The notes beneath the pieces are model-generated. The model was not told the DNA's origin and made no database searches. It worked only from the letters and a program-made list of their open reading frames with translations. Made by a program: the position numbers and the translations under genes. From Plotosus lineatus (taxonomy: Eukaryota > Chordata > Actinopteri > Siluriformes > Plotosidae), in assembly GCA_024760905.1 (NCBI GenBank), contig CM045733.1, positions 36,040,001-36,104,000 on the forward strand: a stretch of 64,000 nt of DNA. The letters are read 5' to 3'. Shown in pieces: positions 1 through 10,859 of this stretch (within the stretch, counting starts at the first letter, position 1; each line of letters starts with the position of its first letter).

Positions 1-187
1 CTCTCTCTCACACACAGACACACACACAATTGGTCTCTCCCACACAGACACACACTCATCACACACACTCTCTCTTTCTGTCACTCTTTCTCTTACACAC
101 ACACACACACACACACACTCTCTCTTTGGCAAACACTCTCTCACACACACATACATACTCACTCGGACTCTCTCTCTCTCTCTCACA

Positions 188-225
<38 letters not shown>

Positions 226-283
226 CTCTCTCACTCACACTCTCTCTCTCTCACTCACACTCTCTCTCTCTCTCGGTGCATGC
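1..283. repeat. (CT)n/(CA)n compound microsatellite
   Basis: Runs of CT and CA dinucleotides alternate across the whole stretch, with no coding content. It directly abuts the 5' end of a Tx1-clade LINE, whose 3' end (near 6890) also abuts a CT/CA tract. This fits a microsatellite used as an insertion target. Confidence 0.95.
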
Positions 284-470
284 TGGGAGTGTGTGTGAGT
301 GTGCTGGAAGTGTGCATGTGTGCAGAGAGCGCCTTTTTTTTCTTTTCAGAGCACATATTTCTATTTTCTCTTTTATTTCTGTTTTGTTTATTTTTCCTCT
401 TTAGTTTTTCTGTGGTGGGTGTGGTGGCGACACAGGTGGAGGTAAGCACTTGTGCTCAGCACACCGGGAA

Positions 471-1212
471 AATGTCGACTGGCTCCGGGCTGGAGAAGCT
501 GACTCGCCGGCACGCCATTAAAATAGTCCCACAGTTGGATGCGGAGTGGAAGACTATGTTCTGGCTGTCGGGGAAGTAGTCAGTTTTGAAAGCGTGAGAT
601 CAGCGTCCAGGATGAACAGCGCAGTGGTGATGTTTTTGGACAGCGTGGAGACAGTAAACCAAGTTGTAGAGAGCAGGGTTGTGCTTCAGGGAAGTTTCAC
701 TCCCATTCTCTCGCTGGTTAACACCGCCAAACTCGTTACTATTTCGAACGTGCCGCCATTTGTACGTAATGAGGTTCTGGAGCAGGCAATTTGCCTTTAG
801 ACGGCAAATAATGATTCTTAAAAACCCCGAGGAGCTGAACTTGGCTTTGAAATTTAAAGTTGATAACTTTGACAACATCAATCACGTCACGTCGGGGAAC
901 AGGAAAAGTTTCAGGTGCGGCATGGAAGGACATTTTATCCGCTCGTGTTCGGAGGGGGATGAAGCAAAGCGGTCGACTTCCGCCTCCCGTGCTTCGACGG
1001 AGCAGGGAGCGGGACTGGCCACGGCGGCTGTGCCCAGGCCTGTGGCGGCACCCGAGCCCAAGCCCGAGCCCGCGGCAGCGGCGGCGCTGGGGAAACCGAA
1101 AACCAAACTGTTGGGAAGCCCTTCCAATTTGCATGAGACAGCAACAACAACTGTTTTGGAGACTAGGAAAATGGTTTCTCACAGCCCAGACACACAGACA
1201 GACGGTGTGTAG
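471..1212 (+). pseudogene. Tx1 LINE ORF1 remnant with mutated zinc knuckle
   Basis: The reading starts at MSTGSGLEKLTRRH (471), shifts frame near 546 (VLAVGEVVSFESVRSASRM) and again near 790-800, then continues as ILKNPEELNLALKFKVDNFD and a zinc-knuckle segment at about 909-950. In the knuckle SFRCGMEGHFIRSC, the position where the family normally has the first cysteine reads Ser (AGT). This leaves C-x4-H-x4-C instead of C-x2-C-x4-H-x4-C. A Pro/Ala-rich tail follows, ending at a stop (1210-1212). Around 795 a block seems to be missing between EVLEQA and RRQIMILKNP. ORF1 products of this clade bind nucleic acid in the retrotransposition particle. This copy cannot encode one. Confidence 0.75.
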
Positions 1213-1864
1213 GCCAGCACAGACACCACGGTGGTCTCACAGGTGGAGGGTAATGGGTGTGTAGAAGACTCACATGGTGTTGATCAGATGGAGTTGGGAA
1301 CACAGAAGTAAAGCGTGGGGCAGATAGCAGCTAGGGTGACAGAGTCAGTTCTGGAGGAATTAGGTGAGGAGGATGAAGAATTAACAGTTGACGAGTTAAA
1401 AACGGTAGTTAAAAGAAAGTTCTCAAACAGAGAAAACAGCATTTCGAACAAAATTTAAAAAAAAAGCCTCAAAAGGGGAAACCTGTCTGTCCCAGGGCTT
1501 GTCTGAGAGCAGGGACGAGAACACAGGAAAAATGGACACAGACACGGCATACACCGTGGAAAAATACAAAAATTCCTACATAACAAAAACGGGGCTAGAA
1601 TTAAAGCCGAAAACTTTTTTCAGGACCTCAGACTATTTATCGACTCTGTCCATTTCCATTTAAGAAAGAGAGGCGAGCCCGGACAGCCAGGTTTCACCGG
1701 ACAGGAGATTTATAGATTGAGGAAAATGGTTTCAAAGTGTAAAAAACAACTCGCTGAGGAGGACTGTTCTTTCTTTCATCTGTTTTTTTTTTTTTTTTTT
1801 TTTTTTTTTACTCAACCTGCTTTTACCTCTCACTGTTCAGTCTCTCCCCTCTTTTATTTTCAAC

Positions 1865-3678
1865 ATGGAGACTTTTAAAATCACCACGCTCAATATAAAC
1901 GGAGCGAGACAGGACTTAAAAAGAGCCTCAATTTTTAGTTTAATTCATGTAAAGAAACTAAATGTTGTTTTTATTCAGGAGACACAGCACCGTAGACAAT
2001 GAAGGTGACTGGAGGAGGGAATGGAACAGACGGGTGTTTTTTAGTCACAAAAGTGCCAATAGTGGGGGGAGTTGGAGTTTTATTCTCTCGAGATTTTTAC
2101 CCAGTTTCTGTACACAATGAAGATGTGATGGCGGGCCATATTTTAAAAGTTACAGCAGAGCTGTAAAAAATCAAGGTATTGTTTTTAAATGTTTACACTC
2201 CAACCACAGAGACAGAGAGACTCCTGTTTTTAAGCGTCCTGGATGATGTGATCCAGAGGTGCGGTCAGGATGAGTACCTGTTTATAGGGGGGATTTTAAC
2301 TGTACCGAAAATCATCTTTTAGATCAGAACCACTCCGAGCCACACACTGCCTCGCAAAGGATGTTAAGAAAATTTGTCGAGACACACGAACCTTTAGACG
2401 TCTGGAGAAATTTTTATGGCAACAGCCGACAGTACACCTGGCTCCACTCAAGGGATGGCCTGGCTCCACTCAAGGGATGGACTACTGTCCATGGCCAGGC
2501 TCGACAGGTTCTGTTTTAAACACCATTTTAATGTTTTTTAAGAACTGCTCGATTTTGCCAGTGGGATTCTAAGACCATTCTTTGGTTGAGTGCTGTGTTC
2601 CAATCAATAACATCAGATGTGGAAGTGCATACTGGCACTTCAACACGGCACTCCTATCTGACCATGGTTTTGAGAGAGAAAGCTTTTAATGTTTTTTGGG
2701 AAAGTTTTAGACAAACAAAGAGTGGTTTTAGTACTTTGCAGCAGTGGTGGGATGTCGGGAAGAACAAAATCAAATCTCTGTTCCTGCAGTATACTCGCAA
2801 TGTCTCCAGGAACTTGGTCAGATCCATTAAGGAGAGATGTTAGAGAGAAATGGTGGCGCTGCAAACTCTGGCAGACTCTACAGGAGAAAGAAGACATTTT
2901 GAAGTCTTCAAAGCCAAAAAACGCATGTTAGCTGACTTGCTAGGCATACCCACCAGGGGCGCTGTGGTACGCAGTAGATTTCAAAATGTTGCTCTGATGG
3001 ATGCTCCTTCTCACTTTTTCTTTGGGCTGGAAAGGAAAAACAGGCAGAGGAGGCTGATACACTGTCTGCATTCTGAAGATGGACAGCTAATTCAGGACAG
3101 TGCAGACATATGCAAGTACGCAGCAGGTTTCTATGATGAACTATATCAATGTGAATATTCTGAGAAACCGGACTTGTTGGATTTTTTCCTCACTTGTCTG
3201 CCACAGATGTCAGCAGATGCCAACAGGCATCTGGCGGCTGAAATCTCCCCGAACGAATTGTTGGTGGCACTGCAGAGCCTCAAACCAGGGAAAGCCCCGG
3301 GTATAGACGGCCTGCTGGACGACTTCTATAAAGCCTTCTGGGCTATGATCGGTGAGGACCTGCTGGCCGTTCTCAGTTACAGTTTGCTGAAAGGACGGCT
3401 ACCTCTGACTTGCAGGAGAGCGGTCCTCACCCTCCTGCCTAAGAAGGGGGATCTGCAAGAACTCAAAAACTGGCGACCAGTGTCCCTCCTCTGTACCGAC
3501 TACAAACTCCTTTCCAAAGTCCTGGCGGACAGGTTGAGGAAAGTGATGGAGCAGGTCGAGACAATGTCTTTTTAATTCGGGACGTTTTGGACCTCTCCAA
3601 TTCATTGGGAATGAAACTTGGTCTCATTTCGCTTGACCAAGAAAAGGCATTTGATCAGGTTGAGCACGCTTACCTTAT
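1865..3678 (+). pseudogene. Tx1 LINE ORF2 remnant: APE endonuclease and start of RT
   Basis: The ATG at 1865 opens METFKITTLNINGAR...VFIQET, the first two catalytic blocks of an APE-like endonuclease; a stop follows at about 2000. The GDFNCTEN block is at about 2290 and QYTWLHSRDG at about 2430-2460. A 22-bp unit is tandemly duplicated at 2437-2480. The longest open segment (2850-3575) holds the linker and RT fingers: LLVALQSLKPGKAPGIDG, LPLTCRRAVLTLLPKKGD, NWRPVSLLCTDYKLLSKVLADRL. A frameshift follows, then LISLDQEKAFDQVEHAYL with the first catalytic Asp. The YADD block is absent from this copy. Confidence 0.8.
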
Positions 3679-3742
3679 CTCTCTCGCTCACTCACACACA
3701 CACACACACACACACACGCACGCACGCGCCCTGTCTCTCTCT

Positions 3743-3778
<36 letters not shown>

Positions 3779-3790
3779 TGCACTCTCTCT

Positions 3791-3877
<87 letters not shown>

Positions 3878-3881
3878 ACAG
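3679..3881. repeat. (CA)n/(CT)n tract joining two LINE copies
   Basis: Alternating CA and CT runs sit inside what would otherwise be the RT domain. Sequence to the right restarts at a point already present about 630 bp upstream in copy 1 (AGGAGGCTGATACACT at 3048 and at 3882). The tract therefore separates two elements and is not a simple expansion within one. Confidence 0.9.
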
Positions 3882-6800
3882 GAGGCTGATACACTATCTG
3901 TGCTCTGGTGATGGACGGCTGTGCCAGGCCTGCAGAAATTCGCAGGTACGGAGAAGGTTTCTATTATGAATTGTATCAACTGTATGAATATTCTGAGAAA
4001 TCAAAAACATGGCATTACATTCCTCAATGGCCTGCCAAAGGTGTCAGAAGATAAAAACAAGCATCTAGAGTCGGACATCTCTCCATAAGAACTGTTGGTG
4101 GCGCTGCAGAGCCTCAAACTGAGGAAAGCCCCAGGTATAGATTGCCTGCCAGCCGACTTCTATAAAGCCTACTGGGCAGTGATCAGTGAAGATCTGCTGG
4201 ATGTTCTCAATGACAGTCTGGTGAAAGGTCAGTTGCCCTCGAGTTGCAGGAGAGTGGTTCTCACCCTCCTACCAAAAAGAGGGATTTGCAGAATCTAAAA
4301 AACTGGTGACAGGTGTCCCCTCTCTGCACTGACTACAAGCTCCATTACAAGGTTCTGGCAAACAGGTCGACCAGACCTTCTGTGTACTGGGCAGCCTGAT
4401 AACAGACAATGTCTTTTTAATACTGAATGTTTTGGTCCTCTCATTGGGCTGAATCTTGGTCTTATTTTGATGGCTCAAGAAAAGGCATTTGACCGGGTTG
4501 AGCACACATACCTCTGGCGGACACTGGAAGGGTTTGGGCTCCGCTCAGGTCTCTTTGCTAAGATTTGGGCCTTGTATGGAGGAGACATTGATAGTGTATT
4601 AATAATAACAGCAGTTTGAAAGCATGCCTCTCTTACACTGACTCAGAACAGGTCTCTCTGGTTTTAATGTCCCAAATTATTATTCAGGTTTTAAACTGGC
4701 TGCATATGCAGACGATCTTATTATTGCTGTAAAAAAAAAAAAACAGAGTGATATTAATATTTTAACAGAGTCTGTTAAAGATTTTAGTGGAATCTGGTCA
4801 GCCAAGTAAACTGGGAAAATACGTGAAGCTCTGTGGGTGGGAGAAGAGCTGCGCGGGGGTTTGTCCTGCCTGGTAGTTCAGTTCATTTTCTGTACCCGCT
4901 TAATCCTAATTAGGGTCGCGGGGAGGCTGGTGCCCATCCCAGCCAACTTTGGGCGAGGGCAGAGTACACCCTGGACAGCTCGCCAGGCCATCGCAGGGCG
5001 GAAACACGCTGACGGCTTTGCAGCCTACTCTTTACGAAAGTCAGCAATGGTTCTTTTACATGCCTCACACCACAGACCTTGAGAGACATGGCCCGCCTTT
5101 GATAACCCAGTTAGCTGCACTTGGGGGGGACAGTGACAACATTGTGGAGAGTGGGACTCGAACCCCCAACCTTTGGATCAGCGATCCAGCGCCCTATACC
5201 ACTAGACCACCACTGCCCCTGCCTGGTAGTCTCACCTGGAAAAGATGTGGGATTAAGTACATAGGAGTTTACCTTAGTGACCAGTACACTGCAAATAAGA
5301 ATTGGGAAAACGTTTTCGAGAAAGTGGAAGGGAGGCTCAAAAAATGGAAATGGATTTTACCAAAAATATCTTTTAAAGATTGTGTTTTAATTATCAATAA
5401 TTTGGTTGCTTCTGTGTTGTGCCTTTCTTGTAAAGAACCCTTTGTGACTCTACTCGCAAAAGCCCAGACAGGTATTCTCAACTGCTTCTGGGACAGGCTA
5501 CATTGGGTTCCATAGAGTGCCCTCTTCTTTCCCAAAAAAGGAGGAGGACATGGTCTTATACATCTGGTCAGCATGAGAGCAATTTTTAGGATCCAGTTCA
5601 TCCAGAGACTGTTGACTGGACCAAAAGACCTGGTGTGGAGGCCTACAGCTCGTGTCGTTTTGGCTTGGTGCTGGGAACCAGGACTGCAGGACTTCCTGTT
5701 TTTAATGGACTTAAACAAACATGAGCTGAGAATCTTTCCAGGATTTTACCAGAACCTTTTAAAAATCTGGGGACTTTTTAAAAAGAAAAGCTCACAGGCA
5801 TACATCTCACCATTTTGGATTCTAAAAGAACCTGTTGTCCTTGGAACTCATTTTAATGTGCCACAGGGTACTGGTCTGTCTGTGGCAGAAAAAATTGTAG
5901 TGGCACATGTCACCACACTGGGTCACGTGTTTGACCTGTGTGGTCCATACCTTTAGGGCACTGCTGCTGTCGGGATCTCTTCGGTGAGACTTCTGGGAAA
6001 CATGCTGCGGATCTGTGGAGAGCCTTGCTCCAGATTTTAGACTGTTCTGGTTGGTTTTTAGAACATGGTGTGTTGGCACCTGCATGTCTGTATAACACTT
6101 CAGGTAAAACAATGTACAAACTCATGGTAAAAGTGATAAATAGAGATAAACTAAAAGGTCGCACTGACACATTATGGAGGGTCCACCTGGGTTTAAGACC
6201 AGAAGTGTGCCATTCTTGGAGAGCACTGTACAAACCACTGTTAGCAAAAAGGGTTGGAGACTTACAGTGGCAGGTTTTAAATGGAGTTGTTGCTGTGAAT
6301 GGTTTTGTGTCTATTTTAAATCCAGGTGTCGATGAAAAGTTTCCGTTCTGTTCCCTCAGAGAGACGGTGTTCTACTGTTTCCTGGACTGTAGCAGGCTGC
6401 AGGTTCTGTTTGTCGTTAAAGAGGTTGTTCTGCATGCATGGTGTGGCTTTTACTAAACACATGTTCATTCTGAGTTTTGGGTACCAACAAAAACAGAAGG
6501 GCAAATGTCAACTGCTCAAATTTCTGTTGGGCCTATCAAAATGGACATTTACCTGAGCAGCAAAAGAAAAGTGAAGGAATCATTGGACTGTGATGTAAAA
6601 ACTATTTTAATCAGAATGATAAAGAGCAGGTTGATGGTTGATTTTAATTATTATAGCTTAATGAAAGACTTGAAGTGCTTTGAGAAGGTTTGGTGTAAAG
6701 CTGATTGTTTATGTTCTGCAAAACTGCTGTTTGCACCAATATTAGTTTAGAGGTTTTCTGGATATAAAAATACTTTTTTCTGTTAAGATCAATGTGGTTA

Positions 6801-6890
6801 AGTGTGTAATTTTTTGTTTGTTTGTTTCTACTGTAATATTTCTTTGATGCATTCACTCTGTTCATGCTTCACAGTTTTTGTATTGAAAAA
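3882..6890 (+). mobile_element. Tx1-clade LINE, copy 2, 5'-truncated with 3' end in a CT/CA tract
   Basis: It begins inside the RT linker ([14 protein letters not shown]) and repeats the RT fingers in diverged form (LLVALQSLKLRKAPGIDCLPADFYKAYW, 4090-4170). It carries the catalytic block AAYADDLIIAV near 4690-4720. It then continues through thumb and C-terminal text (IKYIGVYLSDQYTANKNWENVFEKV, INNLVASVL, FWDRLHWVP, IQRLLTGPKDLVWRP) to a stop near 6750. The 3' UTR runs to about 6890, where an ATCTCTCTCTCACACA tract begins. Several frameshifts and stops make it non-functional. A SINE interrupts it at 4878-5217. Confidence 0.82.
4878..5217 (-). mobile_element. tRNA-derived SINE (family A) with TAATTAGGATTAAG-type tail, inserted in the LINE
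   Basis: Read on the - strand it starts GGCAGTGGTGGTCTAGTGGT (pol III A box) with B box GGTTCGAGTCC, then a family-specific body, then the tail GATGGCCTGGCGAGCTGTCC...CGCGACCCTAATTAGGATTAAG. A 13-bp target duplication (CCTGCCTGGTAGT) lies at 4865-4877 and 5218-5230. The host LINE reading resumes directly after it. Confidence 0.92.
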
Positions 6891-7108
6891 ATCTCTCTCT
6901 CACACACACACATACACACTCTGTTTCTAACACACACACACACACCTGGATGGGGAGGTGTTTGGGAACCACTTGTGGTTGAATGTGCATGAGCTTAGAA
7001 ATGGTATGCAGGGTATTACTTGGACAAGGGCGCCACCAGATGCATTATTACTTACTGCAGTGACAGTATACTATCTCTCACACACACTTTCGGTCTCATA
7101 TACACACT

Positions 7109-7150
<42 letters not shown>

Positions 7151-7330
7151 ACTGGATGGGGAGGTGTTAGGGAACCATTTGTCTGTTAAATGCATGGGTT
7201 ACAGGGCCTTAACAGATAATTTAATAAATAAATAAAGATTAAAAGCGTATACGAGTTTAGAATTGGTATGCAAGGTGGGCAAGAGCATCACCAGATACAT
7301 TATTACTGCAGTGACAGTATACAGTATGAT
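6891..7330. repeat. CA microsatellites with a duplicated flanking unit
   Basis: CT/CA tracts at 6891-6946 and 7076-7147 alternate with two diverged copies of one unit, both starting GGATGGGGAGGTGTT (6949 and 7154) and ending CAGTGACAGTATAC (about 7073 and 7323). The unit is not coding. Confidence 0.7.
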
Positions 7331-8039
7331 ATTGTCCATATACAGTCATGTGTGTTTTTAGCAACCAGCAAATTAGTTTTGGTAGAAAATAAATTATACG
7401 AACACAAATCTCCCTCCAATCAGCTGGAGTCATCTGTGCGCAAATGCTTGCACTGAAACTGAGAGTTGGGAAACAGCTGTGAAAAGATGAGAAACAGAAG
7501 GTTTTGTTCATGCCTGACTGAAAGCTCTATGAGCAAAGAGAATGTTTAAGTGTTGAAATCTTATTAGACAATCCATTTGTGCTAGGCTGCATGATAGACG
7601 TAACAATGAACCCTATATCAGATCTGTCGTTGCCTGGCCAAGGACTGTGCCATCCATCATACACCAGGGTGGACACAATAAGTATGCTACTGGTGAAACC
7701 TCAAAATGAAACATCTATGGGAGAAACCTTACATTGTTTTCCATTTGAAGTTTTTGAACGATGACCTTAAAAGGAAAGTTATACAAACTAACCTATGATT
7801 TAGAGAAATACATCTACCATGCAGTGAGACTTAGCAAAGTTACCAAACATATCAGTAATGTAGGGTTTGTGAATAAAAATATCAAGATCTGTGTGTCGGC
7901 CAGTATCCAGCAAAGCCATCTCCATTCACCTTTTGAGCATCATTTAGGATCGCACTCCTTTAAGTCCACACACCAAGAAAGCATTTTATAGTCAACTTCA
8001 AGACATCATCAAAACGTTTACAAGAAAGATGTATTAATC
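7331..8039. other. No identifiable gene
   Basis: There are short ORFs at 7579-7764 and 7761-7991 that I do not recognise. They show no splice context or domain. The stretch may be degraded repeat DNA leading into the LINE fragment that follows. Confidence 0.4.
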
Positions 8040-9057
8040 ATCCAAGGACACTGGAATGTAAAGGGGGGTAAAGACGCACTCAAAGACTGGAGGGACTCTT
8101 GTGGTCCCTCTCGTAAATAAATGGCCAATGACAGAGCTTCAGGACTGTTAGAGGTTGCCAGCTACAACAACCTGGTGCTTAGAAATACACAATGCAAACA
8201 CATGGACTCTTAACAATGGACATGGCATGTGCCAAATTGACCACATCACAAAAAAATTGATAACATTCTAGTAAAAAATTTGTTGCAATCAGAGAACAAA
8301 ACCACAACAAAAACTTTCCTAGGAGCAGATATTGGGAGATAGCAGCAGGCTGGCATAGTAGTTAGCATGTCTGCCCTCACAGCACGAAGGTCCCATGCCA
8401 AGGTGTTTCTGTGTGGTGATTGCCTGCTCTCCCCATGCTTGTGTGGGTTTCCTCGAGGTGCTACCGTTTCCTCCCATGGTCCGAAAACATGCACAGTAGG
8501 CTACTTGGCTGTTCCTATTGACTGTCCTGGTGAACTGTCCAGGGTGTACCCCGCCCTAGCCTAGAGTCTTCTGATATAGGTGCCAGCCTCCCTGTGACCC
8601 TAAATAAACAGCTTAGAAATGTTAATTAATGGAAGCTTTTTAAAGTGAGGCTGAGCGAAATCAAAAAGCCCAAGACCACCAGACTAAAGTTCAACTTGGA
8701 GAGACTGGAGGACCCCAAAGACGTGGGTTGAGGAATAGTGCACCGAGATGGAGGAAAGTCTAGCGAATAACAGCAGGCAAGCTTTTCAAATCGTTATGGA
8801 CCGAACAAAACCAAGGCAATCACGTGTTGTCACCGTCCAAGACAAACAGAAGTCTAACAGAAGAAGATAACAAACTTAAGAGGTGGACAAAGTACTCCTC
8901 AGACCTCCATCCCAATATAAAGGAGACCCCAGTGGAACAGCATGTCAATAATTATCAAAAAAATGACAATGTCCCAATTTTAAGAAAAGACATAGAAACA
9001 TTTACAGTACACACAGACAAAGAATTTACATCTGTTTTTCCAGAAGCTCATTTAAAT
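8040..9057 (+). mobile_element. Degenerate LINE fragment, second family (endonuclease to RT linker), split by a SINE
   Basis: Text such as GHWNVKGGKDALKDWRDSCGP and ASGLLEVASYNNLVLRNTQCKHMDS, then a TWHVPN-like block, matches the C-terminal half of an APE endonuclease from RTE-like elements. After the SINE at 8346-8608 the reading resumes as IKKPKTTRLKFNLERLEDP and SLTEEDNKLKRWTKYSSDLHP, the linker before the RT of such elements. The RT itself is missing. Stops and frameshifts are frequent. Confidence 0.65.
8346..8608 (+). mobile_element. tRNA-derived SINE (family B), old copy
   Basis: The head AGGCTGGCATAGTAGTTAGCATGTCTG resembles a tRNA A-box region, followed by CACAGCACGAAGGTCC and a tail GTCCAGGGTGTACCCCGCCC...CCCTGTGACCCTAAATAA. 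Related copies lie at 13183, 35522 and 39185. Confidence 0.75.
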
Positions 9058-9240
9058 TAAAGCCTTGGCTAACTATACATCATAAGTTTAATGCTTAATT
9101 TTGCTTTCTCTGTCTGATAGTCATAATCAGCAGGATCATAACCAGCATGGATTCAGACAGATATGAGAGATTTAAAGCATTAAAGCAAAACGGTAACAAT
9201 CCATGGTCCTTGTGGAAAATGATTGATTTTGGTATTTGTA

Positions 9241-9587
9241 TCTGTCTGTCTTCCTTTCGGCTTTTTCCCTTTTACTCGGGAGTCGCCACAGCGAATCATC
9301 TTGATTCGCATGTTTGATTTGGCAGAGGTTTTTACGTCGGATGCCCTTCCTGTCACAACCCTTTTAGCAAGGGACAGAAACACACTGACGACTTTGCAGC
9401 TACTCTTTACGAAAGTCAGCAATGGTTCTTTTACATGCCTCTCACCATAGACAGTGACAGACATGGCCCGCCTTTGATAACCCAGTTAGCTGCACTGGGG
9501 GGGGGGGGGGGGGGGGGGGTGACAACCTTGTGGAGAGTGGGACTTGAACCCCCAATCTTTGGATCAGCAATCCAGCACCCTATACCA
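9241..9587 (-). mobile_element. Family A SINE with RTE-LINE-type tail, head slightly truncated
   Basis: On the - strand the tRNA head is partial, the B box is present (GGTTCAAGTCCC form), and the tail ends GATTCGCTGTGGCGACTCCCGAGTAAAAGGGAAAAAGCCGAAAGGAAGACAG in shortened or mutated form. A C-run on the element strand (a G-run at about 9499-9520 as given) is expanded relative to other copies. Confidence 0.9.
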
Positions 9588-9812
9588 CAAACTTTAAGTT
9601 GTCCGTCATTTTGATTCAAGCCCTGTTCACTCAGAATAATCATTTATAATCGCACAATTGCAGACCAATTAGAACGTGCCATTCCTCAGTAGTATATACT
9701 AGTACTGTATTAATAAATAATTGTTGAATGAGGTGAAGCTATATCTAAACCTTCAGTCTAAACTTATTCCACAAACTGCAACAAAACATACAGTTAAAAT
9801 ATTATATTAATA

Positions 9813-9815
<3 letters not shown>

Positions 9816-9863
<48 letters not shown>
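9816..9863. repeat. (TA)n microsatellite
   Basis: About 46 bp of pure TA precede a short ACACAC run. It lies in A+T-rich DNA upstream of best3, where nothing else is identified from 9588 to 10138. Confidence 0.95.
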
Positions 9864-9869
<6 letters not shown>

Positions 9870-10133
9870 GTATATATAAAACCCAGATAATATTGTGTAA
9901 CAGTTATTAAATAATATAAGATAATAATAAAAAACAACACTGTTCTATATGGTAATGATGTAAAATAATTGTTAAAGAGTTACAAAAATAAATAAATAAT
10001 CAAAGAAATAAATAAAACACACAAACCAAACAACCAATCCTCCATTTCTTTGGTGGTGTTACACAACTTACTGCTCCTGGAAAAAAAACAAACGTGAATT
10101 GCTCGGTGCACGGGAATACCACAGAGGATAAAT

Positions 10134-10138
<5 letters not shown>

Positions 10139-10173
<35 letters not shown>

Positions 10174-10181
10174 ATGTGTAT

Positions 10182-10217
<36 letters not shown>
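10139..10217. repeat. (TC)n(TG)n microsatellite upstream of best3
   Basis: A TC run is followed by TG/TATG repeats, ending about 220 bp before the best3 start codon. I see no convincing promoter motif or untranslated first exon here, although family members usually have one. Confidence 0.9.
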
Positions 10218-10218
<1 letters not shown>

Positions 10219-10434
10219 TGCTTGTTTTCTCTCTGCTGGTCTCTCTGTCTGTTGATCACAAACACCCAAGGACAGCCGCCACTCCACAACCCACCAGTTG
10301 CAAGGCATGGGGTTTTTTTTTTTTCCTACCGCAGGGCTAAAAACCCCTGACACGGTTATTAGCGAATGTTTGGATATATTTTAACAAGTATCAAAAAGGT
10401 GTAAACCACTGAAATACTTTGGATTTGATTTAAT

Positions 10435-10586
10435 ATGACAGTTACTTACTCGAGTAAGGTGGCCAATGCCACGTTCTTCGGTTTTCACAGACTGTTACTG
10501 AGGTGGCGAGGCAGCATTTACAAACTACTCTACAGAGAATTTCTTGTGTTTGTCCTTCTTTACACCATTATTAGCCTCATCTACAG
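10435..10586 (+). CDS. best3: best3 coding exon 1 (residues 1-51)
   Basis: It begins with the start codon and the conserved [13 protein letters not shown]. It covers the N-terminal helix and first membrane segment ([16 protein letters not shown]), ending AG|GTAATA in phase 2. The 152-nt length equals that of the vertebrate orthologue exon as I know it. Confidence 0.96.
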
Positions 10587-10770
10587 GTAATATTCAACAT
10601 CTACACTATCTCTTCGAAAATCACCAAACAATATTTTTTAAACGTGTGTAATATTTTAACTTATTATTCATTGTCTCTAAGCATTAGCCTCGTTTACATT
10701 TCAGTACTTATATACTTTCAGTACTTAATAGCTTTATACTTTCAATACTTAATAGTGAAGCTTGTTTATT

Positions 10771-10859
<89 letters not shown>

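Larger units (their letters stand above)
284..3678 (+). mobile_element. Tx1-clade (L1-group) LINE, copy 1, 3'-truncated and broken
   Basis: A non-LTR retrotransposon with a 5' UTR, an ORF1 remnant ending in a CCHC-like knuckle, a poly-T spacer (1781-1809), and an ORF2 with an APE-type endonuclease followed by the start of the reverse transcriptase. The RT text (GKAPGIDGL, LPKKGDL, NWRPVSLL, LDQEKAFDQV) is typical of elements annotated as transposon TX1 in fish and frogs. The copy stops just after RT motif A at a CT/CA tract and lacks its own 3' end. Many stops and frameshifts show that it is dead. Confidence 0.85.

Noticed and set aside
30..404. Long ORF of His/Thr/Ser/Leu repeats
   Set aside because: It is only the translation of CA/CT microsatellite; similar ORFs at 3587-3911, 36182-36507 and 10000-10353 were dropped for the same reason.
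3684..3881. CRISPR-like array
   Set aside because: The repeats are simple dinucleotides without unique spacers, and the genome is vertebrate.
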